Shown piece after piece: positions 53,101-61,317 of a DNA stretch of 63,556 bases. Below the pieces are notes generated by a model that worked only from the letters and a program-made list of their open reading frames with translations, made no database searches and had not been told where the DNA came from. The stretch comes from Nocardia suismassiliense. GTDB lineage: Bacteria; Actinomycetota; Actinomycetes; Mycobacteriales; Mycobacteriaceae. Made by a program: the position numbers and the translations under genes. Each line of letters starts with the position of its first letter. The stretch's first letter is position 1. The DNA lies in the NCBI RefSeq assembly GCF_900269665.1, contig NZ_LT985361.1, positions 3,570,958-3,634,513 of the forward strand, given 5' to 3'.

Positions 53101-55298
53101 GACTCGCCGTCGGCACGCTGGTCATCCTGGCCGGCTTGGCCTTCGCCGCGCTCGTAATCACCGCAGTCCTCGGCTCACCCGTCCTGGCCGCGCTCGGCGG
53201 TCTGGTCGCCGCGACCGCTCTCGCTGCGCTCGCAGTGCCGATCGTGCTCGGCGGCCTTGCGCTTGCCGCGCTGGCAGTGCCTGTACTGCTTGTGTTGGGC
53301 GCGTTGGCTATTGGCGCAGTTATCGGAACAGTCGCATTGCTCGCCACGGGTGCCCTCACCGCCCTCGCCGCGCTCGCCGTGGTTGCGGTGCCGGTGTTGC
53401 TCGCTGTGGGTGCTGTTATCGGGACGGGCGCACTGCTGGCGGTCGGCGCGGTCGCGCTGGCGGCTCTGGCGTTGCCGGTGCTGATCGGCCTCGCTGCTCT
53501 GGCGTTGCCGGTGCTGGTTGTGTTGGGCGCGTTGGCTATTGGCGCGGCTATCGGGACAGGTGCACTGCTTGTTACGGGTGCTGCCGTTCTGTCGGCGCTG
53601 GCTCTGGTAGCGGCACCGGTTGTGCTCGGTGCGCTCGCGGTGGGTGCAGTTATTGGGACGGCCGCACTGCTAGCGGTCGGGGCGGTCGCGCTGGCGGCTC
53701 TGGCGTTGCCGGTGCTACTTGTGCTGGGCGCCTTGGCTGTTGGCGCTGCCATCGGGACAGGCGCACTGTTTGCCACAGCTGGGCTCGCTCTCGCCGCCCT
53801 CGCTCTAGTTGCCGTGCCGGTGTTGCTCGCAGTAGGTGCGGCTATCGGGACGGGTGCGCTACTGGTGGTCGGCGCGGTCGGCGCGGTCGCGCTGGCGGCT
53901 CTGGCGTTGCCGGTGCTGATCGGCCTCGCTGCGTTGGCGTTGCCGGTGCTGGTTGGGTTGGGCGCGTTGGGTATTGGCGCAGTCATCGGAACCGGCGCAC
54001 TGCTTGCCACCGGTGCTGCCGTTCTGTCGGCGCTCGCTCTGGCGGCGGCGCCGGTTGTGCTCGGTGCGCTCGCCGTGGGTGCCGTTCTCGCGATTGGTGC
54101 GCTGCTAGCGGTCGGTGCGGTTGCGCTGGCGGCCTTGTCGTCGCCGGCGCTGATCGGGCTCGCTGCGCTGGCCTTGCCTGTGCTGATTGCGTTGGGCATC
54201 GGTGCGGTGATCGGAACACTCGCGTTGCTTGCCACCGGTGCGGCCGCCGCGCTGGGTATTCCGGCAGCGATTGTGTTGGGAGCCTTGGCATTCGGTGCGG
54301 TTGCGGCGCTGGCTCTGCCGGGTTTGGTTGCACTCGGTGCTCTAGGTGCGGTCGCAGCCGCTGTGGCTGCCGCGCTGGCCGCGCCCGGGCTGATCGCATT
54401 CGGTGCGTTTGCGCTGGCTGTCGCCGTGACGATTGCCGCGCTGGCGGTGGCGACGCCGCTGGTGTTGGGGGCGTTGGCGGTTGGTGCGGTGCTGACGACG
54501 GTCGCGCTGCTGACTGCGGGTGCGGTCGCGTTGGCGGCGCTCAGTATTGCGCCTCTGGTGGTCGGTGCCATTGCGCTCGGCGCGGTTGTCGCGTTGCTCG
54601 GTGCGGGTGGGTTGCTGGCGCTGGCGCTTGCGGCACTGCCGTTGCTGGCGATCGCCGCTGTGGCGGCTTCGGTGATCGCGGCCGGTGCGGTGGCGGTGGC
54701 GGTGGCGGTGATCGGGCTGCCGTTGGTCGCCTTGGGAGTGCCTGCGGCACTGGCGGTTCTGCTGACGCTGGCACTGCTGGCGACGCTGTTGACGATAGCG
54801 GTGCCGGTGGGCGCTGCTGCCGCACTCGGCGCGGCCGCGTTGGCGGCGGCGGTGGGCGGTGCGGCGCTGGTCGGCGGGGCGGCACTGCTCGGCGCTCCGC
54901 TGCTGCTGGCCGCGACGGCGACACTGCTGCTGGCCGGTGGGTTCTTGCCGATGGTGGTCGTGCTGCCGCTGCTCCTGCTGGCGGTCATCGTGGTGGTGCC
55001 GCTGGTCGGACTGTCGATCCCGGATCTGAAGTCCTACCTCATCTCCGCGATCCGGGCCTGGCGCGACCAGAACACCGAGCGCGGGGATTCCGACAGTGGC
55101 ATGACCCCGACCGGAACCCAGTTCCTCGACGACATCCAGGACACCGCGAGCCTCGAGGATCTGATCGCCTCGTTGCAGAAGGCATTGGCCCCGCAGCCCG
55201 CGGCGGCCGAGGCCGAGCTCCCGCTCGTCGGCATCGGCGCGGCGGACGGGCGCACCACCAACCAGGACGACCGTCGTCTGGTCACGGTGTCCGTATGA
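50145..55298 (+). CDS. Giant exported protein (1717 aa) with ~1300-residue uncharged hydrophobic repeat core
   Basis: The N-terminus has a basic RNRR-type signal segment (RGLYAAAAFASLATVMVS, about residues 26-43). Residues ~50-320 are soluble with a Pro/Ala-rich stretch near 141-170. From residue 324 to 1626 the chain is Ala/Val/Leu/Gly/Ile with a single charged residue (Glu490), no His, Cys, Gln or Tyr. It ends in a ~90-residue charged tail (from IPDLKSYLISAIRAWRDQNT). Repeats: GAVIGTGALLATGA-like units about every 33 residues (1057-1366), and a ~200-residue duplication (411-620 and 821-1018) with WTG motifs. AAAGG precedes the ATG at 50145; the stop overlaps the next gene (ATGA). I know no characterised homologue; an envelope- or lipid-embedded structural role is inferred. 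Confidence 0.85.
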   Translation: MSVTHERSRITKQGAKHRKAVKRNRRGLYAAAAFASLATVMVSTGRAAAEAPAFPPIPTNPGEFVPGLNSAVPGLGDAIGGAITEFGASVPDIGAAVPELGNVATNFGPAGQDMVDQALNALDNVTAGTPAENAGSMIRGFTTPPAPPAAQPGPAAPIPGATPAASPLGFVPSQVTEMAAVAEQVISTGVDLQQLAGWADKTFPSGPLRGPVEDMLAFVNQAIEHAGTRRDPISSPIEDLINQAQTLFDFPKDGPNPTQALRDLLTPMLGQTVGGADPLQGLAEGIRQLIADPVGSLSTALAPVLTEIRNLVLDSGLINSRREAALPLLALPVLAAVVIVGVVAALAIGAVALLAAPLIIGALLVGGIVLAAVALPALIVLGVVLAVVALPVLVVLGGIALAAVALPALVVLGLVGLGLAGIVTLGALGLAAVATVAVLGFAALVVVLTLWWTGPIALIALAALALVGVVTLGALILAAVVALTVFAVVETIALSALALAALIVIGAVTFTALAALFALGLPAVIALGAIALGVAATLGVLALAAVIVFVVLGWTGLPALLIIGAIAAVAAIVVAAGVVAALTVVAAFVVAAVVALAALAVGGVIALAALAFAALVVIAVFGGPALLAFGAVAAVVTLGAVAALIALAVVSAPFVLAALAIAAVVALAVLALPVLGVLAALAVAAVGLAVLAAPFVLGALAVAAVVLAVLAAPFVLGALAIAALALPVLGALAIGAVIGTVALLATGAAVLAALAVVAAPIVLAVLAVAAVVGIGALIAAGVVALAALALGAVALALVAAPVLLGLGAVALATLAVVAVVVLGALGLGLAGTVTLGALGLAGVVTTLVLAFAAVAVVLLLGWTGVPALIALAAIGLVGAVVLGALALAAVIALTVFGVANAIGLAALALAAVVTVVAATLTGLAALGAIALGTAVTLGVLALGAVAVVLLAGWTGIPALVALAAIAVVAAVVVAAAVTASVVALAGLAVGTLVILAGLAFAALVITAVLGSPVLAALGGLVAATALAALAVPIVLGGLALAALAVPVLLVLGALAIGAVIGTVALLATGALTALAALAVVAVPVLLAVGAVIGTGALLAVGAVALAALALPVLIGLAALALPVLVVLGALAIGAAIGTGALLVTGAAVLSALALVAAPVVLGALAVGAVIGTAALLAVGAVALAALALPVLLVLGALAVGAAIGTGALFATAGLALAALALVAVPVLLAVGAAIGTGALLVVGAVGAVALAALALPVLIGLAALALPVLVGLGALGIGAVIGTGALLATGAAVLSALALAAAPVVLGALAVGAVLAIGALLAVGAVALAALSSPALIGLAALALPVLIALGIGAVIGTLALLATGAAAALGIPAAIVLGALAFGAVAALALPGLVALGALGAVAAAVAAALAAPGLIAFGAFALAVAVTIAALAVATPLVLGALAVGAVLTTVALLTAGAVALAALSIAPLVVGAIALGAVVALLGAGGLLALALAALPLLAIAAVAASVIAAGAVAVAVAVIGLPLVALGVPAALAVLLTLALLATLLTIAVPVGAAAALGAAALAAAVGGAALVGGAALLGAPLLLAATATLLLAGGFLPMVVVLPLLLLAVIVVVPLVGLSIPDLKSYLISAIRAWRDQNTERGDSDSGMTPTGTQFLDDIQDTASLEDLIASLQKALAPQPAAAEAELPLVGIGAADGRTTNQDDRRLVTVSV
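51375..53198 (+). repeat. Long internal duplication within the giant protein gene
   Basis: Codons 411-620 (51375-52004) and 821-1018 (52605-53198) encode similar ~200-residue blocks. Markers line up 410 residues apart: GLGLAGxVTLGALGLA, WTG, LALTVF and LGVLAL. The second copy has lost ~11 residues near its middle. Confidence 0.7.
53313..54242 (+). repeat. Tandem ~33-codon repeats within the giant protein gene
   Basis: The unit G-A-[VA]-I-G-T-x-A-L-L-x-x-G-A starts at residues 1057, 1089, 1133, 1167, 1200, 1231, 1278 and 1353, with a degenerate copy at 1312 and an earlier one at 735. Steps are 31-34 or 41-47 residues. Neighbouring copies share long stretches of DNA as well as protein, pointing to recent duplication. 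Confidence 0.75.
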
Positions 55299-55873
55299 GC
55301 ACGAATCGAACCGAAACCCCCTCTCCTACAACGAACTCGGAGTCAATGATGAACCCTGACACGAACAACGCCGAAGCCGACTTCGATACCTCCGACCCAG
55401 CCCTGCACCTGGAGTATCTCTACGGCCCCCAGTGGCGTGATGTCGTGCGGATCGTCGAACGCGCCGCCCAGCTCACCCCCGACGAGCTGGCGAAACTCAA
55501 CGCCAACAAGGACGCCGGGCTCACGGCAGGCCCATCCGCCAACGAGAGCATCGAGCGGCTGCTGGCGAGCTTCCGTACCTCGACCGCCGACACCCAAACC
55601 GCGGCGATCGCGGCCGTGACGGCAAAGGAGTTCGGCCGCACGCGTGCCGTTCAGATCGCGGGACTGATTGCCGGACAGTCGATTACCCCGGCCATCTCGG
55701 GCGGTGCCGAGGGTTTCGGCGGGCTGCTCGCCTCCCTCGGTGGCGTAGGGGCGCTCAGCACGATCAACCGAGCGGTCACCGCCGCGGTGCTCGGGGACCT
55801 GGTCGGCCGCGGCGATTTCACCAGGGACGTCTACAACACCCTGATGGATCCCTGGACCGACGCCATCAGCTGA
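55295..55873 (+). CDS. Hypothetical protein coupled to the giant hydrophobic protein, 192 aa
   Basis: Starts MSTNRTETPSPTTNSESMMN at an ATGA overlap with the preceding stop, so it is translationally coupled. A disordered acidic start is followed by a helical soluble domain (LEYLYGPQWRDVVRIVERAA, LTPDELAKLNAN, IERLLASFRTSTADTQTAAI) and a Gly-rich stretch (ISGGAEGFGGLLASLGGVGA). No signal peptide or membrane helix is clear. It is probably a cytosolic partner or chaperone of the giant protein; that is inferred from coupling only. Confidence 0.82.
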   Translation: MSTNRTETPSPTTNSESMMNPDTNNAEADFDTSDPALHLEYLYGPQWRDVVRIVERAAQLTPDELAKLNANKDAGLTAGPSANESIERLLASFRTSTADTQTAAIAAVTAKEFGRTRAVQIAGLIAGQSITPAISGGAEGFGGLLASLGGVGALSTINRAVTAAVLGDLVGRGDFTRDVYNTLMDPWTDAIS

Positions 55874-55898
55874 TCCCGACCTGCAAAGGAGATCGATC

Positions 55899-56159
55899 AT
55901 GTTCGAGACGAGATCCGCACCGAGCAGCACCGCCCCCTTCGCCGGGCTGCTCGACGCCGCCTCCGCACCGGTCTGCTTCGGCTACTACGAGCAGAACGCC
56001 ACCGACGACGACACCATCGCGCGCTGTCACGAGCCCCGCGTCGGCCCCGTCGGCTGGTGGAATCGGCACCGGCACGTCGGACTCGGGGTCGGCCTGATGC
56101 TGGCCGGCACGCTGGGCTTCGTGCCCGCGGTGCAGAACGCAATCCTCATGGGGCTGTAA
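55899..56159 (+). CDS. Small membrane protein in the giant-protein operon, 86 aa
   Basis: AAAGGAGA 6 nt before the ATG; it follows the 192-aa gene by 25 nt. About 55 polar residues precede one C-terminal membrane helix (HVGLGVGLMLAGTLGFVPAV). The N-terminal part has two Cys and several acidic residues. A strong hairpin 20 nt after the stop ends the three-gene unit. Family not recognised. Confidence 0.75.
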   Translation: MFETRSAPSSTAPFAGLLDAASAPVCFGYYEQNATDDDTIARCHEPRVGPVGWWNRHRHVGLGVGLMLAGTLGFVPAVQNAILMGL

Positions 56160-56179
56160 AAGTCCCATGATGGGCGCGC

Positions 56180-56213
56180 GAGGCACACCGTGACTGCATC
56201 CACGGTGTGCCTC
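56180..56213 (+). terminator. 13-bp hairpin ending the giant-protein operon
   Basis: GAGGCACACCGTG (56180-56192) and its exact complement CACGGTGTGCCTC (56201-56213) flank an 8-nt loop. No T-tract follows. It lies just downstream of the 86-aa gene. Confidence 0.75.
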
Positions 56214-56454
56214 GTCGTGTCCACCGGCCCGGACCAAACCGGCTGGTACGATCTGGATGCCGCTCGACCGGGTGCGCCCGGTGGCGCCGAAACCGTGCTC
56301 GATGGCAAGCAGCCCGAGGACATTCCACTCGGTCGGTCGCAGCACAATCTCGGCTCGGTCCCACACCCCGACACCTCGGTGGAGCACATGCGATTGCCTT
56401 GTTCGCTGATCTGCCCACAATTCACAACCCCGCCCCCGCGGCGATAGCCGACCG

Positions 56455-59400
56455 GTGGACGAGCGCACCGCGCACTCCCGGTCGGCGTCGAGCGGTCCGA
56501 GCCGAGCCGAAGGCCGCCGCGTTTTCGCAGCTCGCCTCGGCCAGCTCTTCGCCGCGGCCGGTGCGCCGCCGGTGAAATCGGTGGTCCGTGCCGCGAACGA
56601 ACAGACCCGCGACGGCGGCCGGGTCACCGCCCAGCGGATCAGCGACTGGCGGCGCGGCACCCGCACGCCCGCCACCTTCGCCTCGATCCAGCCGGTGCTC
56701 GAGGTGCTGATCGGGGAGGCGAAGCGCCGCGCCGCCGCCAACCCGCCCGCCGATGCCACCCTGCTGGATCTGGCGCGTTGGCGCGCGGATTGGGAGGCGG
56801 CGAAGGTCGAGCCACCGAGCATCGATATCGGTCGCGAGCCCTTCCGCGGGCTACTGGAGTACCGAACCGAGGACAGCGACCTGTTCTTCGGTCGTGAGCA
56901 AGCGAAACAGCGGCTGCTGCAATTGATTGCCGATGCGGAATCGAGCGGTGGCCCGGCAATGGCTGTCCTGCTGGGTCTTTCGGGTGTCGGCAAGTCCTCT
57001 CTACTCGCCGCCGGCCTACAGGCCACGCCGGGACCGCGAACACCGATCACCATGACACCGGGCGACGATCCGATGGCCGCGCTCGCCGCCGCGCTCGACG
57101 CGCGGCCACCCGGTCATTGTCTGCTGGTGGTGGACCGCGGCGAGGAGCTCTTCACCCGATGCGGCAATGACGCTCTGCGGCAACAGTTCCTGACGGTGCT
57201 GGTGGCGCTCGCCGCGCCGGATATCGAGCCACAGACCACCGTGGTCATCGCGTTCGACGCCGCACATCTGCCCGAACTGCTGCGATATCCGCTGCTGATG
57301 ACGGTGCTGCGGGCGCACGCGATGGTGCTCGACCCGATGACACCGGCGGAACTGCGCGAGGCAATCGTCCGGCCGGTCGAAGTCGCCGGTTTGCGTATCG
57401 AGGACGGTCTGGTCGACACGCTGCTGCAGGATCTCGACGCCATCGAACCACACAGTTCGGTGCGGCTCGCGTTGTTGTCCTTCGCGCTGGCCGCGACCTG
57501 GGCCAATCGGCGTGGCAAAACGCTGACGCTGGAGGCTTATCGCGAAGCGGGCGGGTTGGCCCGCGTGAGCGCGGTCGGCGCCGAGAAGTTCTGGTCCCGG
57601 CTGACCGATCGGCAACGCGCCGCCGCCCGGCACGCGTTGGTCGCGCTGACGATCATCGGGCCGACCGCGGCGGTGCGCGACCGGATGCCGGTTGAACTGC
57701 TGATCGCGGAGTCCGCCGATCCGGAAGCGACCCGCGCCGTGATCGCACGACTGACTCGCGCGCGAATAATCGTGCAGCGCAACGACGAAGTCGAGATAGT
57801 CCATGATCTGCTGCTGACCGGCTGGCCGCGCATGGTCGAATGGTTGTCCGAGGAGAAGGAACTCGCGCCCGTCCGCCAGCGCATCGAATCGGACGCACGC
57901 GAATGGGCCCGCCAGGGTCGGCCGGTGTCGCTGCTCTACTCCCGGACCAGACTCGAAGACGCGGCCGCGTGGATGCAGCGCACGGATTCCGCCAATCGGC
58001 TCGCGAAGGAGTTCGTCGCCGCGGCTTCGGAACAGCAGCGCACCCGTGCCGTGCGACGGCGGCTGATCTTCGCGGCCGTTGCCGCGTTGAGCATTGTGGC
58101 ACTGGTGCTTTCGGTGGTCGTGATCACCCAGCGCGCATCGGTCGAGCAGGAGCACAAGGACGTCGTGCTCGGCCAGTTGATCGAGGAGTCGCAACGCATC
58201 GACGGGGTGGACCCCGGGCTCTCGACCCAGCTCGCACTGGCCGCATATCGGCTGAGCCCCGACGACCCGGCCGCCCGAGCCCGCTTGCTCGCGATGCAGT
58301 TGTTGCCGCTGAATATCGCTTCGGCGGCGGCGCACGACGGACTCGTGCGCGGGCTCGCGTTGAGCCCGAACCGGAAGTTGCTGGCCAGTGCGGGCAGTGA
58401 TGGTCTCATCCGGTTGTGGGATCTCTCGGATCCGCAGGCGATTACCGCGACCGGGCCGGCGCTGACCGGTCATCGCGGGCATGTCGAGTCGGTGGCGTTC
58501 GGTCCGGACGGGCGGATGCTGGTCAGCGCGGGTAGTGATGGCACAGTGCGGCTTTGGGATATCCGCAATCCGGCCGAGGTGGGCAGGTTCGGCGAGTTCG
58601 ACGCTGGAACGGCCACCACCTCGGTCGCTTTCCTGCCCGGCGGCCGCACTGTGGTCGCCGGGGCCGTCGACGGCACACTGAGCCTCCTGAATGTCGAGAC
58701 GCCACAAACTATTCGGCGGCTCGGCGCACCGGTTGCCGCGCACGCCAACGGAATACGGTCACTGATGCTCGCGCCGGACGCCCCGGTGCTTGCCACCGCC
58801 GGCGAGGACCGCACCGTCCGGCTCTGGTCGATCGACAACCCGGAACAGCCGATACCGCTGGGTGCACCGCTCGACACCGACGGCGCCGTGCAAGCCATTG
58901 CCTTCGGCCCGGATGGTCGGCTCGCCGCAGGTACCGGTAATGGGGTGGTCCAGGTCTGGAGCGTGTCCGATCCGGGACTGCCACGGCTGGTGGGCCGGAA
59001 ACAGACACGTCCGGTTGCTATTGCCTCGCTGCAATTCTGGCAGGACGGGCGACTGCTCGTCACGACGGACGCCGACGGCGCCGTGCGGAACTTGGATACC
59101 AGCCGCCCTGACCGAGTGTCCCCGATCGGGCGGGAGCTGAGTGGCAACAGCGGTACGAATCGGTCCTTCGTGATGGTTTCGGACACCCAAATGGTCACCG
59201 CAGGCTGGGACGGACGAATCCGGACGTGGCGCCATGCGCGGGGGAATCTCGCCCTCGCCTTCGCGGGTTCACTCAGTTCGGTCAGCTTCGATCGGACGAA
59301 CAAGGTGCTGGCCAGCGGCCTGCACGACGGACAGATCGCCCTGTGGGACGTCAGCGCTCCGTTCGACACCCGATTGCTGAGCGAACTGCCCGCAGGCGCA

Positions 59401-60258
59401 CGGCCGGATCGGCGCGGAGCCAAAGTCGCTCTGCGGCCGGATGGTTCGCTGCTGGCTACCGCGGGCAGCGGTGCGGTGCGGCTGTGGGATCTCGCCGATC
59501 CGACGCGACCGAACCCCATCGGCTCGCTACCCGGCGGCGGCCCGATCGCTTTCGCCCCGAGCGGAGACCGTCTGCTCACCGGAGTCGACCGCCGATCGCT
59601 CCAGTTGTGGGACGTGACCGACCGACGCCCGCTCGGGCAACTGTCGACCGGATACGACAGTGTCATCGAACTCGCGGCGTTCGCGCCCGATGGTCGACTG
59701 GTCGCGGCGGCCGACGAGGACGCGCGAATTCACCTGTGGGACAACGCCATACCGGGCAAGCCGGTGGCGACACTTCCGGGCAGTCGCGCCGCGATCGTGC
59801 GTGCACTGGCCTTTGCCCCGGACGGCAAGACCCTCTTCGGCGCCGACGGCGACGGTATGATCCGCTCCTGGGACATCACCGACCCGGCTCGGATCCGCGA
59901 ATTGGACGCGATCCGCGCCCACACCGACGCGGTGCGGACGCTCACCATCGATCAATCAGGCACTCGCCTGGCCTCTGGCGGTGACGACGGCGTCGCCCGG
60001 CTGTGGAACATCGACGACCCGTCGGACATCGAGCCACTCGGTGACCCGATCGAGGCAAGAATCGGCTCGACGTGGTTCCTGCGCTTCGATCCGCGCGACG
60101 AATCCCGCCTGCTCGGCATCGGAGATCAACTGTCCGCCCTGTGGTATTTGGCGCCGGAAGCGGTCGCTGCGGAACTGTGCGACTCCTCCGCTGTGCACGT
60201 CGACGAGCGAACCTGGCATGACCTGCTCCCGTCGCTACCCTATGTGCGCCCTTGCTGA
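56455..60258 (+). CDS. nSTAND NTPase with transmembrane helix and C-terminal WD40 repeats
   Basis: 1267 residues from a GTG. Residues ~55-90 look like a helix-turn-helix segment (RVTAQRISDWRRGTRTPATF). The NTPase follows: DLFFGREQAKQRLLQLI, Walker A LGLSGVGKSSLLAAG (174-181), Walker B HCLLVVDRGEELF, and the winged-helix region ending IVHDLLLTGWPRMVEWL. A membrane helix near 540-560 (LIFAAVAALSIVALVLSVVV) is followed by a coil and ~12 WD40 repeats from about 625 to 1215 (LLASAGSDGLIRLWDLSDP and similar). This is the actinobacterial nSTAND1/WD40 architecture, thought to act as a ligand-triggered switch in signalling or phage defence. No effector domain is visible; an effector gene may be elsewhere. 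Confidence 0.92.
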   Translation: MDERTAHSRSASSGPSRAEGRRVFAARLGQLFAAAGAPPVKSVVRAANEQTRDGGRVTAQRISDWRRGTRTPATFASIQPVLEVLIGEAKRRAAANPPADATLLDLARWRADWEAAKVEPPSIDIGREPFRGLLEYRTEDSDLFFGREQAKQRLLQLIADAESSGGPAMAVLLGLSGVGKSSLLAAGLQATPGPRTPITMTPGDDPMAALAAALDARPPGHCLLVVDRGEELFTRCGNDALRQQFLTVLVALAAPDIEPQTTVVIAFDAAHLPELLRYPLLMTVLRAHAMVLDPMTPAELREAIVRPVEVAGLRIEDGLVDTLLQDLDAIEPHSSVRLALLSFALAATWANRRGKTLTLEAYREAGGLARVSAVGAEKFWSRLTDRQRAAARHALVALTIIGPTAAVRDRMPVELLIAESADPEATRAVIARLTRARIIVQRNDEVEIVHDLLLTGWPRMVEWLSEEKELAPVRQRIESDAREWARQGRPVSLLYSRTRLEDAAAWMQRTDSANRLAKEFVAAASEQQRTRAVRRRLIFAAVAALSIVALVLSVVVITQRASVEQEHKDVVLGQLIEESQRIDGVDPGLSTQLALAAYRLSPDDPAARARLLAMQLLPLNIASAAAHDGLVRGLALSPNRKLLASAGSDGLIRLWDLSDPQAITATGPALTGHRGHVESVAFGPDGRMLVSAGSDGTVRLWDIRNPAEVGRFGEFDAGTATTSVAFLPGGRTVVAGAVDGTLSLLNVETPQTIRRLGAPVAAHANGIRSLMLAPDAPVLATAGEDRTVRLWSIDNPEQPIPLGAPLDTDGAVQAIAFGPDGRLAAGTGNGVVQVWSVSDPGLPRLVGRKQTRPVAIASLQFWQDGRLLVTTDADGAVRNLDTSRPDRVSPIGRELSGNSGTNRSFVMVSDTQMVTAGWDGRIRTWRHARGNLALAFAGSLSSVSFDRTNKVLASGLHDGQIALWDVSAPFDTRLLSELPAGARPDRRGAKVALRPDGSLLATAGSGAVRLWDLADPTRPNPIGSLPGGGPIAFAPSGDRLLTGVDRRSLQLWDVTDRRPLGQLSTGYDSVIELAAFAPDGRLVAAADEDARIHLWDNAIPGKPVATLPGSRAAIVRALAFAPDGKTLFGADGDGMIRSWDITDPARIRELDAIRAHTDAVRTLTIDQSGTRLASGGDDGVARLWNIDDPSDIEPLGDPIEARIGSTWFLRFDPRDESRLLGIGDQLSALWYLAPEAVAAELCDSSAVHVDERTWHDLLPSLPYVRPC

Positions 60259-60345
60259 AGGCGGAGACCCAGATTCGGGATCTCTTGAACCAACATGGGC
60301 GACAGGGGGATTCGTGGTGGGGGAGTGCGGGCAAGTGCTGCCGGC

Positions 60346-61215
60346 TTACTGCAAAACGGGCGCGCGGTCACGCAGTTTTCGGGCGGCCGCCGACAAGTAG
60401 GTGTCCGTCCGCCACACCAGGTTCAAGACGCGCTCGCAGCCGGGGTTGTCGACATCCAGCCACGCCACCGGGTAGCGCGGCGCCGCCTGCCTCGAACCCG
60501 CTGGGACAAGCCCGATTCCGAGTCCGGCACTGATCAGATCGCCGGTCGCGCCGGGCTCGTCACCCTCGCAGGAGATCGACGGTTGTAGTCCGGCTTCGGT
60601 GAACAAACGGTCGAGCAGGGTCCTTGGCCAGTAGCCGGGGCGGCAGGTGACGAAGTGCTCGTCGGCCAACTCCGCGATGGTGATTCGGTCGCGTGCGGCC
60701 AGCGGATGTGCGAGCGGCACGGCCAGTAGTACCTTCTCCCGCCACAATTCGACGGAGCGCAGCTCGGGGCCCTCGAGTGGTTGCGAAGCGAAGCACAGGT
60801 CGACCTCGCGATCGGCGAGCTGCCGCTGCATGGTTTCGGCATTCGATTGGAACAGGCGGACGTCGACGCCCGGGTGTTCGGCGCGGAACCGGGCGAGCAA
60901 TCCGGTGATCGTCAGCAGGGTCTCCGCGGCGACGGTGACGCGACCGTGGTCGAGTCCGGCGGCGTCGGCCAATTCGCTACGCGCGTCGTCGAGTTCGGAC
61001 AAGGCACGGTCGACCCGGCGCAGGAAGGTCACGCCGAAGGCGTTGAGCCGCACCTGCCGTCCCACGCGGTCGAACAGCGGGACACCGAGCTCCTTCTCCA
61101 GCCGCGCGATCGTTCTGCTCACCGAGGGCTGCGCCACCATCAACTCCGCGGCGGCCTGACTGATGTGCTCGCGCCGGGCGACCGCCTGGAAGTAGCGCAG
61201 TTGCAGTAGGTCCAT
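60346..61215 (-). CDS. LysR-family transcriptional regulator
   Basis: 289 residues with GGAGGAA 4-5 nt before the ATG. Helix-turn-helix at residues 3-60 (LLQLRYFQAVARREHISQAA, VAQPSVSRTIARLEKELGVP), then the effector domain. It is divergent from the reductase gene at 61318, the classic LysR arrangement, and a TGATGCC-type repeat lies between them. Confidence 0.94.
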   Translation of the reverse strand: MDLLQLRYFQAVARREHISQAAAELMVAQPSVSRTIARLEKELGVPLFDRVGRQVRLNAFGVTFLRRVDRALSELDDARSELADAAGLDHGRVTVAAETLLTITGLLARFRAEHPGVDVRLFQSNAETMQRQLADREVDLCFASQPLEGPELRSVELWREKVLLAVPLAHPLAARDRITIAELADEHFVTCRPGYWPRTLLDRLFTEAGLQPSISCEGDEPGATGDLISAGLGIGLVPAGSRQAAPRYPVAWLDVDNPGCERVLNLVWRTDTYLSAAARKLRDRAPVLQ

Positions 61216-61240
61216 CCGGTTCCTCCGTGTGCCGCCCAGC

Positions 61241-61260
61241 TGATGCCTTCAGGGGCATGA
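61241..61260. promoter_or_regulatory. LysR-type box between divergent genes
   Basis: TGATGCCTTCAGGGGCATGA is a near-perfect inverted repeat (ATGCC ... GGCAT). It lies in the 102-bp region between the LysR gene and the reductase gene, where a LysR protein would bind to control both. Confidence 0.55.
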
Positions 61261-61317
61261 GTTTATGGCAGAACTGGTCTTGGCAGGCATGAGGCATCCC
61301 GGCTTAGCGTTCGAACC

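Noticed and set aside
50804..54988. 1394-codon open frame on the minus strand, Ala/Ser/Thr/Pro-rich
   Set aside because: It is the complement of the hydrophobic repeat codons, has no ribosome site or family resemblance, and opposes a gene with signal peptide, ribosome site and coupled downstream gene.
51494..55294. Long +2-frame reading frame through the giant gene
   Set aside because: Its Arg/Cys/Gly-rich translation is a composition effect. Only its last part, from the ATG at 55295, is a real gene.
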